Notes: generated from the sequence alone by a model not told the origin. Shown: positions 18,486-28,796, numbered from the stretch's first letter. The stretch is 64,000 nucleotides of DNA from Paludibacteraceae bacterium (GCA_017553575.1 JAFZKQ010000074.1:1-64000); one strand, 5' to 3'. Numbers and translations: made by a program.

Positions 18486-19511
18486 TTATCTATCTATCTT
18501 TTCCAACAGGAACAACGAGCAATTGTTGTTCCGATAGGAGTTGAAAACTAATATCCTGCGTAACCCTTCTGCCTTCCCTACCGGACAAAGGGCATCTGGG
18601 ACAGTCTGATACCTCAACAGGTTGGCTGCACACCAAACACCGAACGAGGAGGCCGTCTGATATTCTCCGCAGAGATGCTTGAAAGTTGCCTGCATCTTGC
18701 CAGCCGGCAGCGACTCCTTCCAAGAAAGGAGGGTGGCATCCATCTTCGCATCACCACTTTCGCCCAACAAGACGCAATCTATATCTTTAATAGTCAATCC
18801 ACAAGAATCCAAGAACGACTCTACTTCCGTTCCATCGGAAGCACTCGCCAAGAAAGTGCGGAGTGACGTTATTTGAGCCACATCCTGAGAGGTAGGCTGC
18901 GACGAAAGCAAGAAAAACTGGGCTCCTTCACCCATCTTAGCCCCCGAACGCCAGAAACCCATGCGCTCCATCACACGGAACTCAGTATCGGTCACCTCAT
19001 CGATTCCTCCCACCAAGACATTCGAAGCATCACCATCTTCCAACTGCATCATGGCATCCAAGAGAGCCGACTCAAACGAGAAGCCCCGATGGACATAGGT
19101 GAAATTATAGCAGGGGCACTTCAACAACAACGCCACCTGACCACCTATTGTATTAAATGTAGACTGAATAAATGAGGTAGGGTTTAATAGGCGCTCGTCA
19201 TTATCGATGATTGACTGGAGAAATTTCTCCGTATCGGCCAAACAGCCCAAACCTGTTGCCGTGATGATCGCATCGGGAAGGGTTCCATTGGCACCCTCCA
19301 CGCAGTTCAATGCCGAAGCCACTCCCATCTTGATGACGTGACTCATGCGACGACGCAAGCCAGCCTCCTTGATACAGACCTTATAGTCCGGCTCGATAGC
19401 CTTCAGGCACTTCTCGTCAGCCGACGGAACGACCACCGACGAGAGGAACGAATCCGTAGCGAAAGTAGGCTGCGGACTGATGGCACTCATATTTCGAATA
19501 TAACACTTCAT
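18486..19511 (-). CDS. ketosynthase-like protein lacking catalytic residues (chain-length-factor-like), copy 2
   Basis: 341 residues, paralogous to 8139-9200 (shared MSHVIKMG, ADLEKF/ADTEKF, VGGIDE and KHLCGEY motifs). The nucleophile position reads FTYVHRGFSFESAL, with Val140 replacing Cys. The position of the first active-site His reads LLGESGDA, and that of the second is Glu283. It should be inactive as a synthase and act as partner of the KS encoded 12 nt upstream. Compared with copy 1 it has also lost the Cys, so the two copies are not equivalent. Confidence 0.82.
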   Translation of the reverse strand: MKCYIRNMSAISPQPTFATDSFLSSVVVPSADEKCLKAIEPDYKVCIKEAGLRRRMSHVIKMGVASALNCVEGANGTLPDAIITATGLGCLADTEKFLQSIIDNDERLLNPTSFIQSTFNTIGGQVALLLKCPCYNFTYVHRGFSFESALLDAMMQLEDGDASNVLVGGIDEVTDTEFRVMERMGFWRSGAKMGEGAQFFLLSSQPTSQDVAQITSLRTFLASASDGTEVESFLDSCGLTIKDIDCVLLGESGDAKMDATLLSWKESLPAGKMQATFKHLCGEYQTASSFGVWCAANLLRYQTVPDALCPVGKAEGLRRILVFNSYRNNNCSLFLLEKIDR

Positions 19512-19523
19512 CCAGATTCCTTT

Positions 19524-20708
19524 TTATTCGGCCGAAAAGACTAAAGAAGAGACATTTCCGCCAAAACCGAACGAGTTGGACATAACGACTTTTACACCTG
19601 CATTAGGGATAACCTCCGTTTCAGGTTCCATCTCCAACTCCTCTATCCTATTTTTAAAATTGAACGTCGGGAAGATAACATCACGAGAGATGGCGAGAGC
19701 CGAATAGACAGCCTCTATGCCACCGGCCGCACCCAACGTATGTCCCGTATATACTTTCGTAGAACTGAAACGAGGCATCTTCTCACCGAAAAGACGACGC
19801 ATAGCCGTTCCCTCCGATTGGTCATTGTTACCCGTTCCTGTTCCATGGACATTGACATAATCGACATCCTCCGGGCGAAGTCCTGCTCGCTTCAAAGCTC
19901 CTGACATAGCCAAAAACGGACCCTCACCGTTCGGAGAAGTCGCTGTCTGATGGTAAGCATCATTGGCATTCGCATAGCCTGCCAAACGGCAATAACACTT
20001 TCCGCTCTTAGGCTTATCCCGCTGAAGCACAAGGAATCCGGCCGCCTCGCCCAAGTTCAAGCCAGCACGTGTGGCATCGAACGGACGACAGAGTTCCTTA
20101 TCCAAAATCATCAACGAATTGAATCCGTTTATGGTGAACTTACATAACGGGTCGATACCGCCTGCCACCACCAAATCCAATTGGTCGTGGTTCAAAAGAC
20201 GGTCGGCCAACATCAAGGCATTCGCAGAAGAGGAGCAAGCCGTGCTAATGGTCGAAAGGAAGCCATGGATACCCAAGGCAGAAGCTATCTGCTCCGTACT
20301 GTCTCCACAATCATGAGAAACGACATCGCGAAGCCGACCGCCATTCTCCTTATTCCTCATCTCCACATAAAAGTTCTCGCTCAGGTCCATTCCACCCGCC
20401 GAAGTCGAGGAGATCAAGCCAATCCGAAGACCGGAGTGGGGATCCACCCCCGCATCACGGAGAGCCTCCTTGACAGCCACCATTCCCAACAACGCAGTAC
20501 GCGAATAGGTCTTCCCCAAAGGGAGCCCCAACATCTCCTTCAGTTGATCATTCGTCAAATTGATTTGACCAACTGGTACGTCATGCGAAGTAGAAAAATG
20601 GGTAAGGGCGGATATACCCGTCCGCTTGGAAACCAAGGAATCGAAATTCTCCTCCACATTGTTACCAATCGCCGAGATTACCCCTATGCCAATGACATAA
20701 CTTCCCAT
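19524..20708 (-). CDS. beta-ketoacyl-ACP synthase (KAS II type), copy 2
   Basis: 394 residues, with the complete triad: C158 in STACSSSAN, H288 in NVHGTGT and H323 in VYTGHTLGAAG. It closely follows the plan of 9257-10444, including INGFNSL and YHQTA.SPNGEG, so the two are duplicates. It starts directly after the ACP gene with no spacing and precedes the KS-like partner. Likely one elongating KS of the aryl-polyene or alkyl branch. Confidence 0.9.
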   Translation of the reverse strand: MGSYVIGIGVISAIGNNVEENFDSLVSKRTGISALTHFSTSHDVPVGQINLTNDQLKEMLGLPLGKTYSRTALLGMVAVKEALRDAGVDPHSGLRIGLISSTSAGGMDLSENFYVEMRNKENGGRLRDVVSHDCGDSTEQIASALGIHGFLSTISTACSSSANALMLADRLLNHDQLDLVVAGGIDPLCKFTINGFNSLMILDKELCRPFDATRAGLNLGEAAGFLVLQRDKPKSGKCYCRLAGYANANDAYHQTATSPNGEGPFLAMSGALKRAGLRPEDVDYVNVHGTGTGNNDQSEGTAMRRLFGEKMPRFSSTKVYTGHTLGAAGGIEAVYSALAISRDVIFPTFNFKNRIEELEMEPETEVIPNAGVKVVMSNSFGFGGNVSSLVFSAE

Positions 20709-20966
20709 TTATTTCTGATTAGCGGTAATATATTCAGCCAACGTACGAACTGAATAAAAAATATTCTTGCCTTCCTTCGGATCAGCTACATGCAATCCGT
20801 AATGTTTCTCCAACAAGATGATTATTTCCAACGCATCAATCGAGTCCAAACCAAGGCCGCCGTCACCAAACAATGGTGCCTCTGTATCAATATCAGCAGG
20901 AGTAACATCTTCCAAATTCAACGACTCAACCAACTGAACTTTCAAGTTGCTTATCAATTCTTCCAT
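20709..20966 (-). CDS. acyl carrier protein, copy 2
   Basis: 85 residues. The Ser for phosphopantetheine lies in GLGLDSIDALEI. An extra Gly (GDGGLGLDS) precedes it compared with copy 1. It belongs to the same three-gene set as the KS and KS-like genes downstream. Confidence 0.92.
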   Translation of the reverse strand: MEELISNLKVQLVESLNLEDVTPADIDTEAPLFGDGGLGLDSIDALEIIILLEKHYGLHVADPKEGKNIFYSVRTLAEYITANQK

Positions 20967-21015
20967 CTGTCAACTATTTGTGTGATTCTTAACAATATAT
21001 CTTTTATTTTCAAAT

Positions 21016-22755
21016 TTATTCCTCTACCAAGAAAATGTGGGCAGCGTAGTCATCTCCGAAGAGATCCACCCAACCCGTCAGCACCGCTTTCACCGTTCCC
21101 GATGCAATCGAGAGTGAAGCCAACTGCAACATCCGCTCCTTGTCCAACTTACCGTCGATCAAGAAGAGATTCTCCCCCTTGAACTTATGTCGGATGCAAA
21201 TCTCGCCCATCACAATATTCGCCAAGGTATAGACGAAAACAGCAGGACTTGGCTGATAGCAAGCCCGATCATTGATGATGCGCTGATGGTTGCAATCCGT
21301 CTCCAAGGAAGAATAGCGATTGGCCAAAAGCAAGGCAACCTCCTCCTCTTTATAGCGGTCGTGGAGATTCAATCCTTGCAACAGATGCTCCACGGCCGTA
21401 ACGCCCAGCTTACATAAATCGTCCATCTTAGAGAACTTCATGTAAGGCTCGGAAACCGACTTGAAGGCAGCACGGATGAACGCGCCATAATCCTCCGCCG
21501 AAGAGCCGTCGAAGACCACCTTTCCGTCCACCTGGATGGTTTTAGCGGAAACAACGCACTCATGGGTAACCTTCCCCTTGCCGAGTGCATAGTTGCGATG
21601 TCCCTCGCTCTCTGAAGAGAAGACAACCGCCGCATTACAACCTCCAAAACCAGAAGCCGTCTTCAGGATATTATTCATTTGGGCAGGCTTCGTCTCCGTC
21701 GTGACATTGACCTGAACGGGAACACCCAATTCAGAATAGCCCAATGTGCGATATTGGATCTGCCTACGCATCGCCTCCACGCAAAGGACCGACTCTATCA
21801 AACCAGACGCACCCAAGGTGTGTCCGAAATAACCCTTCAAACTCAGTAACGGACGACTTGCCAAACCGGCCAAATCAAGCGCCTTCGACTCCATCTCGTC
21901 ATTATAGACCGTCGCCGTTCCATGCATATCGACCAAATCAATCTGCGCTGGAGAGAGACCAGCCTCCTGCATGGCCGAACGAATCGCCAAATTCAACTCG
22001 TAGCCTGTTCGGGAAGGACCTGAGATATGGTTAGCATCGTTGCTACTAGCACCGCCTGCCACCATTATCGGACGAGCTTCCCCTATAAGTGACTTATCTA
22101 CCGTCAAAACCATTGTGGCAGCCCCTTCACCCATCGACAAGCCGTCACGACTCTTATCGTAAGGCTTACAAGGGTTTGGACTAACCGACTTGAATGACAT
22201 GAAACCAGAGACTACAAACTCCGTAACCATATCACCACCTACCAAAATCGCATGGTCATAGAGACCCGACTTCAGCAGCCGCTGACCCAACATCACCGCA
22301 AGCACACCGGAGATGCAGGCGTTGGAGACGACATAAGGCTTATTTCCCGAATGGAAAAAACGGGAGACCCGCGAAGCCATCTCTGCCAATTCGGCATCAG
22401 GATGTAGAGAGGAAGATGTAGCCAACAAGTCAATGTTACCTTTCGTAGAAGAAAAGATAAAAATAGTACGGGGCGAAGAGGCGTCCACACCGCTACGTTT
22501 GATGGCATCAGACGCAGAGAGAATCATCATCTTCTCCAAACGATGATAATCAGACAATTCGTTCCACAAAGCATGGGACGACAACTCTGCATCGTCAATA
22601 CGGGATGCCATGAACGGTTCTGGATAGACCGAAGCATCCTCATAATATTTTATGCCCGTACGTTCGGCAATAATCTGATCCGCATTATCGCCCGTCGTAA
22701 AACCCAATGAAGTGACTACATTGTCACCTGCAACATATACTACTCTACTTTCCAT
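21016..22755 (-). CDS. ketosynthase with an extra KS-like C-terminal domain
   Basis: 579 residues from the chosen start, far longer than a normal KS (about 400). The first about 390 residues form an active KS: C147 in SNACISGVLA, H278 in DMHGTAT and H312 in KGYFGHTLGASG. The remainder (about 395-579) looks like part of a second, degenerate KS fold: EVALLLANRYSSLETD, then VYTLANIVMGEICIRHKFKG and GTVKAVLTGWVD, without catalytic motifs. This may be a built-in partner domain replacing a separate chain-length factor. ATG 22755 is preferred because the longer starts (22767, 22788) overlap the upstream thioesterase gene more deeply; the choice is uncertain. Confidence 0.8.
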   Translation of the reverse strand: MESRVVYVAGDNVVTSLGFTTGDNADQIIAERTGIKYYEDASVYPEPFMASRIDDAELSSHALWNELSDYHRLEKMMILSASDAIKRSGVDASSPRTIFIFSSTKGNIDLLATSSSLHPDAELAEMASRVSRFFHSGNKPYVVSNACISGVLAVMLGQRLLKSGLYDHAILVGGDMVTEFVVSGFMSFKSVSPNPCKPYDKSRDGLSMGEGAATMVLTVDKSLIGEARPIMVAGGASSNDANHISGPSRTGYELNLAIRSAMQEAGLSPAQIDLVDMHGTATVYNDEMESKALDLAGLASRPLLSLKGYFGHTLGASGLIESVLCVEAMRRQIQYRTLGYSELGVPVQVNVTTETKPAQMNNILKTASGFGGCNAAVVFSSESEGHRNYALGKGKVTHECVVSAKTIQVDGKVVFDGSSAEDYGAFIRAAFKSVSEPYMKFSKMDDLCKLGVTAVEHLLQGLNLHDRYKEEEVALLLANRYSSLETDCNHQRIINDRACYQPSPAVFVYTLANIVMGEICIRHKFKGENLFLIDGKLDKERMLQLASLSIASGTVKAVLTGWVDLFGDDYAAHIFLVEE

Positions 22756-23186
22756 TTCTTTTTCCATTCCATAACCACATCTGGACAATACAAGACAAGC
22801 TCGAAGTTCCTGTCCAAGAAAACCTGCACGCTCCTGCCGGTTGCCACCAACGCATTGTCCGACTCTCGGTATATGGAGTATTCAAAAATTATCTTTGCCG
22901 ACGAAGTATTGACGTAGCGAGTCTCGATTATAGCCCTATCGCCCACATGCAAAGGCGACTTATAGACACAATTGATCTCGACTACCGGTACCGTATAACC
23001 TGCCGCATACAAATCCATATACGACAAATCAAAGTTTCTGCCGAAAGACTCCCTGCCGTCCTCAAAATAACGGATATACTCGCCATGCCAGACGATGTTC
23101 ATCGAGTCCACCTCGCTAAACCTGACTTGGACAACCGTCCTATCGACCACCGTCGAAACTTTGTCAACCGCACCTGCTCTTTTCAT
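22740..23186 (-). CDS. acyl-CoA/ACP thioesterase, 4HBT hotdog family
   Basis: 148 residues. The typical start of the hotdog helix is visible: VRFSEVDSMNIVWHGEYIRYFEDGRE. Members hydrolyse acyl-thioesters; in aryl-polyene clusters a thioesterase of this type is common. It is the first gene of the 15-kb operon, behind a -7 box at 23214-23221, and overlaps the next gene by about 16 nt. It may edit stalled chains or release the product. Confidence 0.85.
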   Translation of the reverse strand: MKRAGAVDKVSTVVDRTVVQVRFSEVDSMNIVWHGEYIRYFEDGRESFGRNFDLSYMDLYAAGYTVPVVEINCVYKSPLHVGDRAIIETRYVNTSSAKIIFEYSIYRESDNALVATGRSVQVFLDRNFELVLYCPDVVMEWKKKWKVE

Positions 23187-23213
23187 TCCTTACGTCGTAA
23201 CTCCTTACTATTG

Positions 23214-23221
23214 CAAATGTA
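23214..23221 (-). promoter_or_regulatory. -7 box of pigment operon I
   Basis: Minus-strand TACATTTG, 27 nt before the thioesterase start. TTTG repeats occur upstream, but not at the usual 19-20 nt spacing. This is the only promoter-like site found ahead of the 17-gene run 23186 to 8139, though weaker internal ones may exist. Confidence 0.5.
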
Positions 23222-23247
23222 TAACAAATATTCAAATGAATCGCCTT

Positions 23248-23799
23248 TCATTTTTTAGTAACCTCCCCTTCTTGCGAAGGCTCCTCCTTTTTCAGTGCCC
23301 CTTTCAGCTGCCCTGTAATATCCTCCATGTTGATATACGGGAGAATCGTTGGGACAAAAGCCCTGAGCGGCCCATAGAACCTTGATTCGGGAGCCTCACC
23401 TTTGTTCACCAACTCCAAGCGGTGGTTGGCGAGGTCAAAAAGATTGATCAGCACGCTCAATATCAAAGCATACTTCAACCCGGAGAAGAGTCCTCCCAAA
23501 AGTTTATTCAGCCAGCCTAATGAAATGAGATTGAATAATTTGGAGAGCAATTTGGCCAAAAACCAGACAGCGACCATACACAAAATGAAAGTGATAAGGA
23601 AAGAAAATATAGGTGAAATCTCTCTCCCCACGCCCAAAGCCTCCAAGAGATAAAGGGATATGCCCGAATAATACTTGGCGACATACACACTTATCGTGAA
23701 ACCGACCAAACTAGACAGTTCCATAATAAAGCCTTTCATGGCTCCCCGTACGAAGCCAATAAGAAGCAGTATCAACAAAATAATATCTAAGCCAGACAT
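23248..23799 (-). CDS. CvpA family membrane protein
   Basis: 183 residues from MSGLDIILLILLLIGFVRG, the typical CvpA start (GxxRG followed by KGF). Four hydrophobic segments and a charged C-terminus follow. The family is named after colicin V production; its molecular role is not settled and relates to envelope homeostasis. The longer frame up to 23880 is unlikely because its first 27 residues are hydrophilic and lie over the infB terminator. Confidence 0.85.
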   Translation of the reverse strand: MSGLDIILLILLLIGFVRGAMKGFIMELSSLVGFTISVYVAKYYSGISLYLLEALGVGREISPIFSFLITFILCMVAVWFLAKLLSKLFNLISLGWLNKLLGGLFSGLKYALILSVLINLFDLANHRLELVNKGEAPESRFYGPLRAFVPTILPYINMEDITGQLKGALKKEEPSQEGEVTKK

Positions 23800-23861
23800 A
23801 GTTAATCCATCTCGTTGTTGTAACTTATTAAAATGGAGATTTTCGGAAATTCGTCCTACAT

Positions 23862-23905
23862 AAAAAAGGTCGTCAGACAACTGTAACGTAGCTGAACGAC
23901 CTTTT
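23862..23905 (-). terminator. terminator after infB
   Basis: On the minus strand AAAGGTCGTTCAG pairs with CTGACGACCTTT (one bulge), followed by T residues. It ends the rimP-nusA-infB operon between infB and cvpA. Confidence 0.72.
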
Positions 23906-23920
23906 GTTTACCTATCTTTA

Positions 23921-26809
23921 TCAGAGTTTCCTTTGAACCTCGATTTGCTCGAATCCTTCAATAATATCACCTACCTGAATATCATTATAGTTTTGGATAT
24001 TCAAACCGCAATCGAGACCCGAAACAACCTCCTTAACATCATCTTTGAATCGTTTCAAGGATGCGAGATCGCCCGTATAGACCACGATACCGTCGCGAAT
24101 AAGGCGAACTTTGTTCGTACGCTTGATCTTTCCCTCACGAACCATACATCCGGCAATCGTACCGACCTTCGTAATCTTGAAGACCTCCTGTACCTCTGCC
24201 GAACCAGTAATCTCTTCTCTCAACTCTGGAGAAAGCATACCCTCCATAGCCGCCTTGACCTCTTCGATAGCATCGTAGATGATTGAATAGAGGCGGATAT
24301 CGATCTCCTCCTTCTCCGCAATCTTACGAGCAGCCAACGATGGACGAACTTGGAATCCGACGATGATGGCATTGGATGCAGCCGCCAACATCACATCCGA
24401 CTCGGAGATTTGACCCACCGCCTTGTGAATGACATTGACTTGTATTTGTTCTGTAGAGAGTTTCAACAATGAATCGGACAAAGCCTCGATAGAACCGTCC
24501 ACGTCTCCCTTCACGATCACATTCAACTCTTGGAAATTTCCGAGGGCGATACGACGACCGATCTCGTCCAAGGTCAAGTGGCGGGAAGTACGCAAACCTT
24601 GCTCACGTTGCAACTGCAAACGCTTGTTTGCCACCTCACGAGCCTCCTGCTCCGTTGGGAGGACGTTGAAATTATCACCAGCCTGAGGCGCACCGTCCAA
24701 ACCGAGGATCAGAGCAGGCTCCGAAGGACGAGCCTCCGTGATACGTTGGTTACGCTCATTGAACATAGCCTTGATCTTTCCGTGGTTTGTTCCAGCCACA
24801 ACCACATCACCGACTTTCAACGTACCGTTGCTGACAAGAACCGTAGAGACATATCCACGACCCTTATCCAACTGTGACTCGATGATGGAACCCGTAGCTC
24901 TACGATTTGGGTTGGCCTTCAAATCCAACATTTCAGCCTCAAGGAGTACTTTCTCCATCAACTCCTTGACACCCGTTCCCTTCTTTGCCGCAATATCTTG
25001 GGATTGGTACTTACCACCCCACTCCTCTACGAGGTAATTCATATTGGCAAGGGACTCCTTGATCTTATCCGGATTAGCCGTAGGCTTATCAATCTTATTA
25101 ATAGCGAAGACGATAGGCACACCCGCCACAGAGGCGTGGTTGATAGCCTCAACAGTCTGAGGCATCACATCGTCGTCGGCAGCCACAATGATGATGGCGA
25201 TATCCGTCACCTTAGCACCACGGGCACGCATAGCCGTAAACGCCTCGTGACCCGGAGTATCCAAGAAGGTGATTTGTTGACCATCCGACAAGGTAACGTT
25301 ATATGCACCAATGTGCTGGGTGATACCACCCGCCTCACCGGCGATCACATTCGTCTTACGGATATAGTCCAACAAAGAGGTCTTACCATGGTCTACGTGA
25401 CCCATGACCGTTACGATAGGAGGGCGGCGAACCAAATCTTCCTCCTTATCCTCCTCTTCATGGATAGCCTCGGCAACCTCGGCACTAATATATTCTGTCT
25501 CGAAACCGAACTCCTCGGCAACGATATTGATAGTTTCAGCATCCAAACGTTGGTTGATAGAAACCATAAGGCCCAAGCTCATGCAAGTACCGATAACCTT
25601 CGTCACAGGCACATCCATCATGGTAGCCAACTCGCTGACCGTCACAAACTCCGTGATTTTGAGTTTGCTTTGGTTCTGACGTTCCTGCTCCTCCAGCTCC
25701 TGCTGCTTTATCGATTGCAACTCACGTTTGTCACGTCTGTGCTTAGAAGATGTCGTCTTCTGACCCTTGCTTGTCAAACGAGCCAAGGTCTCCTTGATTT
25801 GCTTTTGAACAGCCTCCTCGCTAACTTCCGGCTTAACAACCGACTTCTTGAATTGTTGTTTCTTCTTGTCGCCCTGTTGCTTGTCGTTTCTATTTTGCTG
25901 AGGCTTGCCGCTCTTTTCACCTTGATTGCCACCGTTGGCCTTGCTGTAGTCAGCAATATCCACCCGCTCCTTCACGATACGCTTACGCTTCTTGCGCTTG
26001 TCGTCCGTCATTTCAGGCTTAAGGTTGATGTTTCCGACAACTTTCGGACCGTTCAACTTCGGCACGTCCGTCTTTATCATAGAAGACTTGGCGTCTTGCG
26101 ACTCGTCGCCCTTACCGAACGAACGACGCTGTTCACGCTCCTTCTTACGCTCCTCCTTGCTCTTCTTCTTAGGACGAGTCTGTTGGTTAAGAGAGGAGAG
26201 GTCGATCTTACCGACAACGTTGATATTCGTATTCAACTCCACCTTTCCAAGGGAGAAGACCTCTTGTTCTTGCTTTGGAGCCTCCGTTGAAACGGTCTCC
26301 GAATCATCGGAGAAGTTTGGCTCCACCTCTTGTTTTTGAGGCACATCATTATTTTCCGCCGGAGCCACGTTGCTCACCTCAACAGGAGCAGTTTCGATGG
26401 TATCCGACTCGCCTTTAGGCTCGTTCGTCTGAGTCTCCTCCCCCTTTGGAGTCGCCTCACTCTTAGTTGAACTGTTCAAATCGTCTAAATTGATTTTTCC
26501 AACTTGCTTTATCTTAGGAAGCTGATCCTCCGGGATGACCGTCTTAATCTCCTCCTCTTTCTTAGAGTCGCGGTTTTCGTTGGAGGCAGTCGCCTTTTTA
26601 TCTTTAGTTCTTTGTTGAGTCACCTTGTTAGACTCAATTTTCATATTTTTATCTTTACTGAACGCATTATACAACAACTCCTCCATCTCATCCGATATTT
26701 TAGAATTAGGGTCGGAAGATATGGTATGGCCATGTTTTTGAAGGAAATCTACGGCCGTAGCGATTCCCACATTTAACTCTTTCGCAATTTTACTTAATCG
26801 TATAGACAT
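23921..26809 (-). CDS. infB: translation initiation factor IF-2
   Basis: 962 residues. IF-2 is the GTPase that places initiator tRNA on the 30S subunit and promotes subunit joining. The GTPase domain shows GHVDHGKTS (near residue 465), DTPGHEAF and NKIDKP, followed by the beta-barrel and C-terminal initiator-tRNA-binding domains. The long N-terminal region (about 60-390) is charged and of low complexity, as usual in Bacteroidota, after an IF2_N motif at the start ([20 protein letters not shown]). It is the last gene of rimP-nusA-infB, 150 nt after nusA. Confidence 0.98.
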   Translation of the reverse strand: MSIRLSKIAKELNVGIATAVDFLQKHGHTISSDPNSKISDEMEELLYNAFSKDKNMKIESNKVTQQRTKDKKATASNENRDSKKEEEIKTVIPEDQLPKIKQVGKINLDDLNSSTKSEATPKGEETQTNEPKGESDTIETAPVEVSNVAPAENNDVPQKQEVEPNFSDDSETVSTEAPKQEQEVFSLGKVELNTNINVVGKIDLSSLNQQTRPKKKSKEERKKEREQRRSFGKGDESQDAKSSMIKTDVPKLNGPKVVGNINLKPEMTDDKRKKRKRIVKERVDIADYSKANGGNQGEKSGKPQQNRNDKQQGDKKKQQFKKSVVKPEVSEEAVQKQIKETLARLTSKGQKTTSSKHRRDKRELQSIKQQELEEQERQNQSKLKITEFVTVSELATMMDVPVTKVIGTCMSLGLMVSINQRLDAETINIVAEEFGFETEYISAEVAEAIHEEEDKEEDLVRRPPIVTVMGHVDHGKTSLLDYIRKTNVIAGEAGGITQHIGAYNVTLSDGQQITFLDTPGHEAFTAMRARGAKVTDIAIIIVAADDDVMPQTVEAINHASVAGVPIVFAINKIDKPTANPDKIKESLANMNYLVEEWGGKYQSQDIAAKKGTGVKELMEKVLLEAEMLDLKANPNRRATGSIIESQLDKGRGYVSTVLVSNGTLKVGDVVVAGTNHGKIKAMFNERNQRITEARPSEPALILGLDGAPQAGDNFNVLPTEQEAREVANKRLQLQREQGLRTSRHLTLDEIGRRIALGNFQELNVIVKGDVDGSIEALSDSLLKLSTEQIQVNVIHKAVGQISESDVMLAAASNAIIVGFQVRPSLAARKIAEKEEIDIRLYSIIYDAIEEVKAAMEGMLSPELREEITGSAEVQEVFKITKVGTIAGCMVREGKIKRTNKVRLIRDGIVVYTGDLASLKRFKDDVKEVVSGLDCGLNIQNYNDIQVGDIIEGFEQIEVQRKL

Positions 26810-26959
26810 ATTCTAACTTTAAAACTTTTTAAAAATTCATCACCGCACATTTGCGATTAAAGAGAGGCCACCTCAACATATCGGTAAGCCAAAGCATCCC
26901 ACTTCCTTTCCTAACAGAGAAGTGCATAAAAGAACTTCAGTAAAGAGCTATCGTGCTAA

Positions 26960-28264
26960 TTATTCCTCAACGTCTGACGAACCAGCCACTTCGTCAGCCT
27001 CAGCTTCCCCTTCACTCTCGAACTCGGCACTGAGAATTCTAATGACGTCGTCAATAGTCTCCTCCTCCAAGTCGGTGCGCTTGAGCAACTCGTCCCTTGG
27101 AATATCAAGGACGCTCTTCGCCGTATCACAGCCAATGCCCTTCAAGATATCGATAACCCATGGGTCGATCTCATCGAGGAACTCGTCGAGGTAGATATCC
27201 TCGCCGTCGAAGCTGCCTGGCTCATCACGGAAGACCTCGATTTGGTATTCCGTCAACATAGTAGCCAAACGAATGTTCATACCACCCTTACCGATGGCCA
27301 AAGAGACCTCCTCAGGCTTCAAGAAGACGTCTGCCCTCTTATACTCCTCCAACAAACGGATAGAAGAGATGCGGGCAGGGCTCAAAGCTCTTGAGATATA
27401 CAATGAAACATTGCTTGTATAATTGATCACGTCAATATTCTCATTACGCAACTCACGAACGATTCCGTGGATACGGGCACCCTTCATACCGACACAAGCA
27501 CCAACTGGGTCGATACGGTCATCATAAGACTCGACAGCCACCTTGGCTCTCTCACCTGGGATACGGGCAATGCCCTTAATGGTGATGAGACCATCGTTGA
27601 TTTCAGGCACCTCCAATTCGAACAAACGACGAAGGAAGTCGTTGGATGTTCTTGACAAGATGATCTTAGGGTTGTTGTTGCTACCATCCACCTTTGCCAC
27701 GATGGCGCGGACCTGGTCACCCTTGTGATAGAAATCGGTAGGGATCTGCTCCGACTTAGGCAAGAGCATTTCGTTTCCGTCCTCGTCCACCAAAAGGATC
27801 TCCTTCTTCCATACTTGGTAAACCTCACCAGAAACAATCGTACCCAATTTCTCCTTATATTTAGCAATCAAGTTGTCTTTCTGCAAATCAAGGATCTTAG
27901 AAGCCAACGTCTGACGCAAGTTCAAGATAGCACGACGTCCAAAGGAAGCGAAGTCAACCTTGTCGGTCACATCCTCTCCCACTTCAAAGTCCTCATCAAT
28001 CTTTCTGGCCTCGCTCAGTGAAATCTCGGTATTGTCATCCTCCAAATCAGCGTCCTCGACAATCTTTCTATTGCGATAGATCTCAAAATCGCCCTTGTCA
28101 GGATTGATGATGACGTCATAATTCTCATCCGTACCGAACATCTTTGAAATAACGCTACGGAATGACTCTTCCATCACGCTGATCATTGTGCTCCTATCGA
28201 TGCTCTTCAAATCGATAAACTCTGAAAAGCTGTCGATCAAACTTACTTCCTCTTGTTTAGCCAT
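26960..28264 (-). CDS. nusA: transcription termination/antitermination factor NusA
   Basis: 434 residues. The N-terminal RNA-polymerase-binding domain, S1 domain (about 133-200, SGEVYQVWKKEILLVDEDGNEMLLP) and KH domains (PVGACVGMKGARI, then LAIGKGGMNIRLA) are visible. A helix-hairpin-helix-like segment (GIGCDTAKSVLDIPRDELL) and an acidic tail follow. NusA controls pausing and termination. It lies 2 nt after rimP. Confidence 0.97.
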   Translation of the reverse strand: MAKQEEVSLIDSFSEFIDLKSIDRSTMISVMEESFRSVISKMFGTDENYDVIINPDKGDFEIYRNRKIVEDADLEDDNTEISLSEARKIDEDFEVGEDVTDKVDFASFGRRAILNLRQTLASKILDLQKDNLIAKYKEKLGTIVSGEVYQVWKKEILLVDEDGNEMLLPKSEQIPTDFYHKGDQVRAIVAKVDGSNNNPKIILSRTSNDFLRRLFELEVPEINDGLITIKGIARIPGERAKVAVESYDDRIDPVGACVGMKGARIHGIVRELRNENIDVINYTSNVSLYISRALSPARISSIRLLEEYKRADVFLKPEEVSLAIGKGGMNIRLATMLTEYQIEVFRDEPGSFDGEDIYLDEFLDEIDPWVIDILKGIGCDTAKSVLDIPRDELLKRTDLEEETIDDVIRILSAEFESEGEAEADEVAGSSDVEE

Positions 28265-28266
28265 GA

Positions 28267-28731
28267 CTATTTAAATCTGATAGTATATTTTGTATATTTT
28301 ATTTTCTCGTATTCGAAAGTGACGATTTCCTTCACTTCCACCTTGCGTTTAGCGCCCTCCGGCTTCACCATCTTGGTCTCCTCCACGCCGAAAGTGGTAT
28401 CCGTGACATTGACCAAAACGCCTTGGTGTTTCACGCCGTCAGCGAGCACCTCGACCTCCTGGCCCTCGTACTTATAATATTGTTCCAACACCTTGAACGG
28501 AGAGGAGAGACCTGGCGAACCTACTTCCAGTTCGTAATCTTCCACCTCACGGTCCAATTTAGACTCAATATGGCGCGTCAATTCCGCACAATAATCTATA
28601 GAAACTCCTTGGCGGGAATCAACTTCCACCGAAATCGCATTATCCTTGCTGACATTTACGTCAACAAGATAATAATCCGAGTCTGCCAAGAAATCAGTAA
28701 CTATTTGTCTTACAACGCTCTGTTCTATCAT
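28267..28731 (-). CDS. rimP: ribosome maturation factor RimP
   Basis: 154 residues from MIEQSVVRQIVTDFLADSDYYLVDV. The family pattern VEVDSRQGVSIDYCAELTRHIE and YELEVGSPGLSSPF (GSPGL motif) is clear. RimP is needed for maturation of the 30S subunit. Start 28731 rather than 28785, since the longer frame overlaps the leader hairpin. First gene of the operon with nusA and infB. Confidence 0.95.
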   Translation of the reverse strand: MIEQSVVRQIVTDFLADSDYYLVDVNVSKDNAISVEVDSRQGVSIDYCAELTRHIESKLDREVEDYELEVGSPGLSSPFKVLEQYYKYEGQEVEVLADGVKHQGVLVNVTDTTFGVEETKMVKPEGAKRKVEVKEIVTFEYEKIKYTKYTIRFK

Positions 28732-28756
28732 CACCTTTGCTTTTAGCAACAAAATA

Positions 28757-28774
28757 GGGGGACTTATGTCCCCC
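28757..28774. promoter_or_regulatory. perfect hairpin in the rimP leader
   Basis: GGGGGAC and GTCCCCC form a 7-bp G/C-rich stem around a 4-nt loop. It lies between the mapped promoter and the rimP start, about 26 nt before the ATG, so it would be in the mRNA leader. It is a possible site for regulation of the translation-factor operon; there is no T run, so it is not a standard terminator. Confidence 0.5.
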
Positions 28775-28796
28775 ACTCTATTCAACTAAATCTATG

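Noticed and set aside
24998..26290. 430-codon plus-strand frame over infB
   Set aside because: Antisense to the conserved IF-2 coding sequence; Leu/Arg-rich shadow translation.
28732..28785. longer rimP start at 28785
   Set aside because: It would translate through the leader hairpin; the family start fits ATG 28731.
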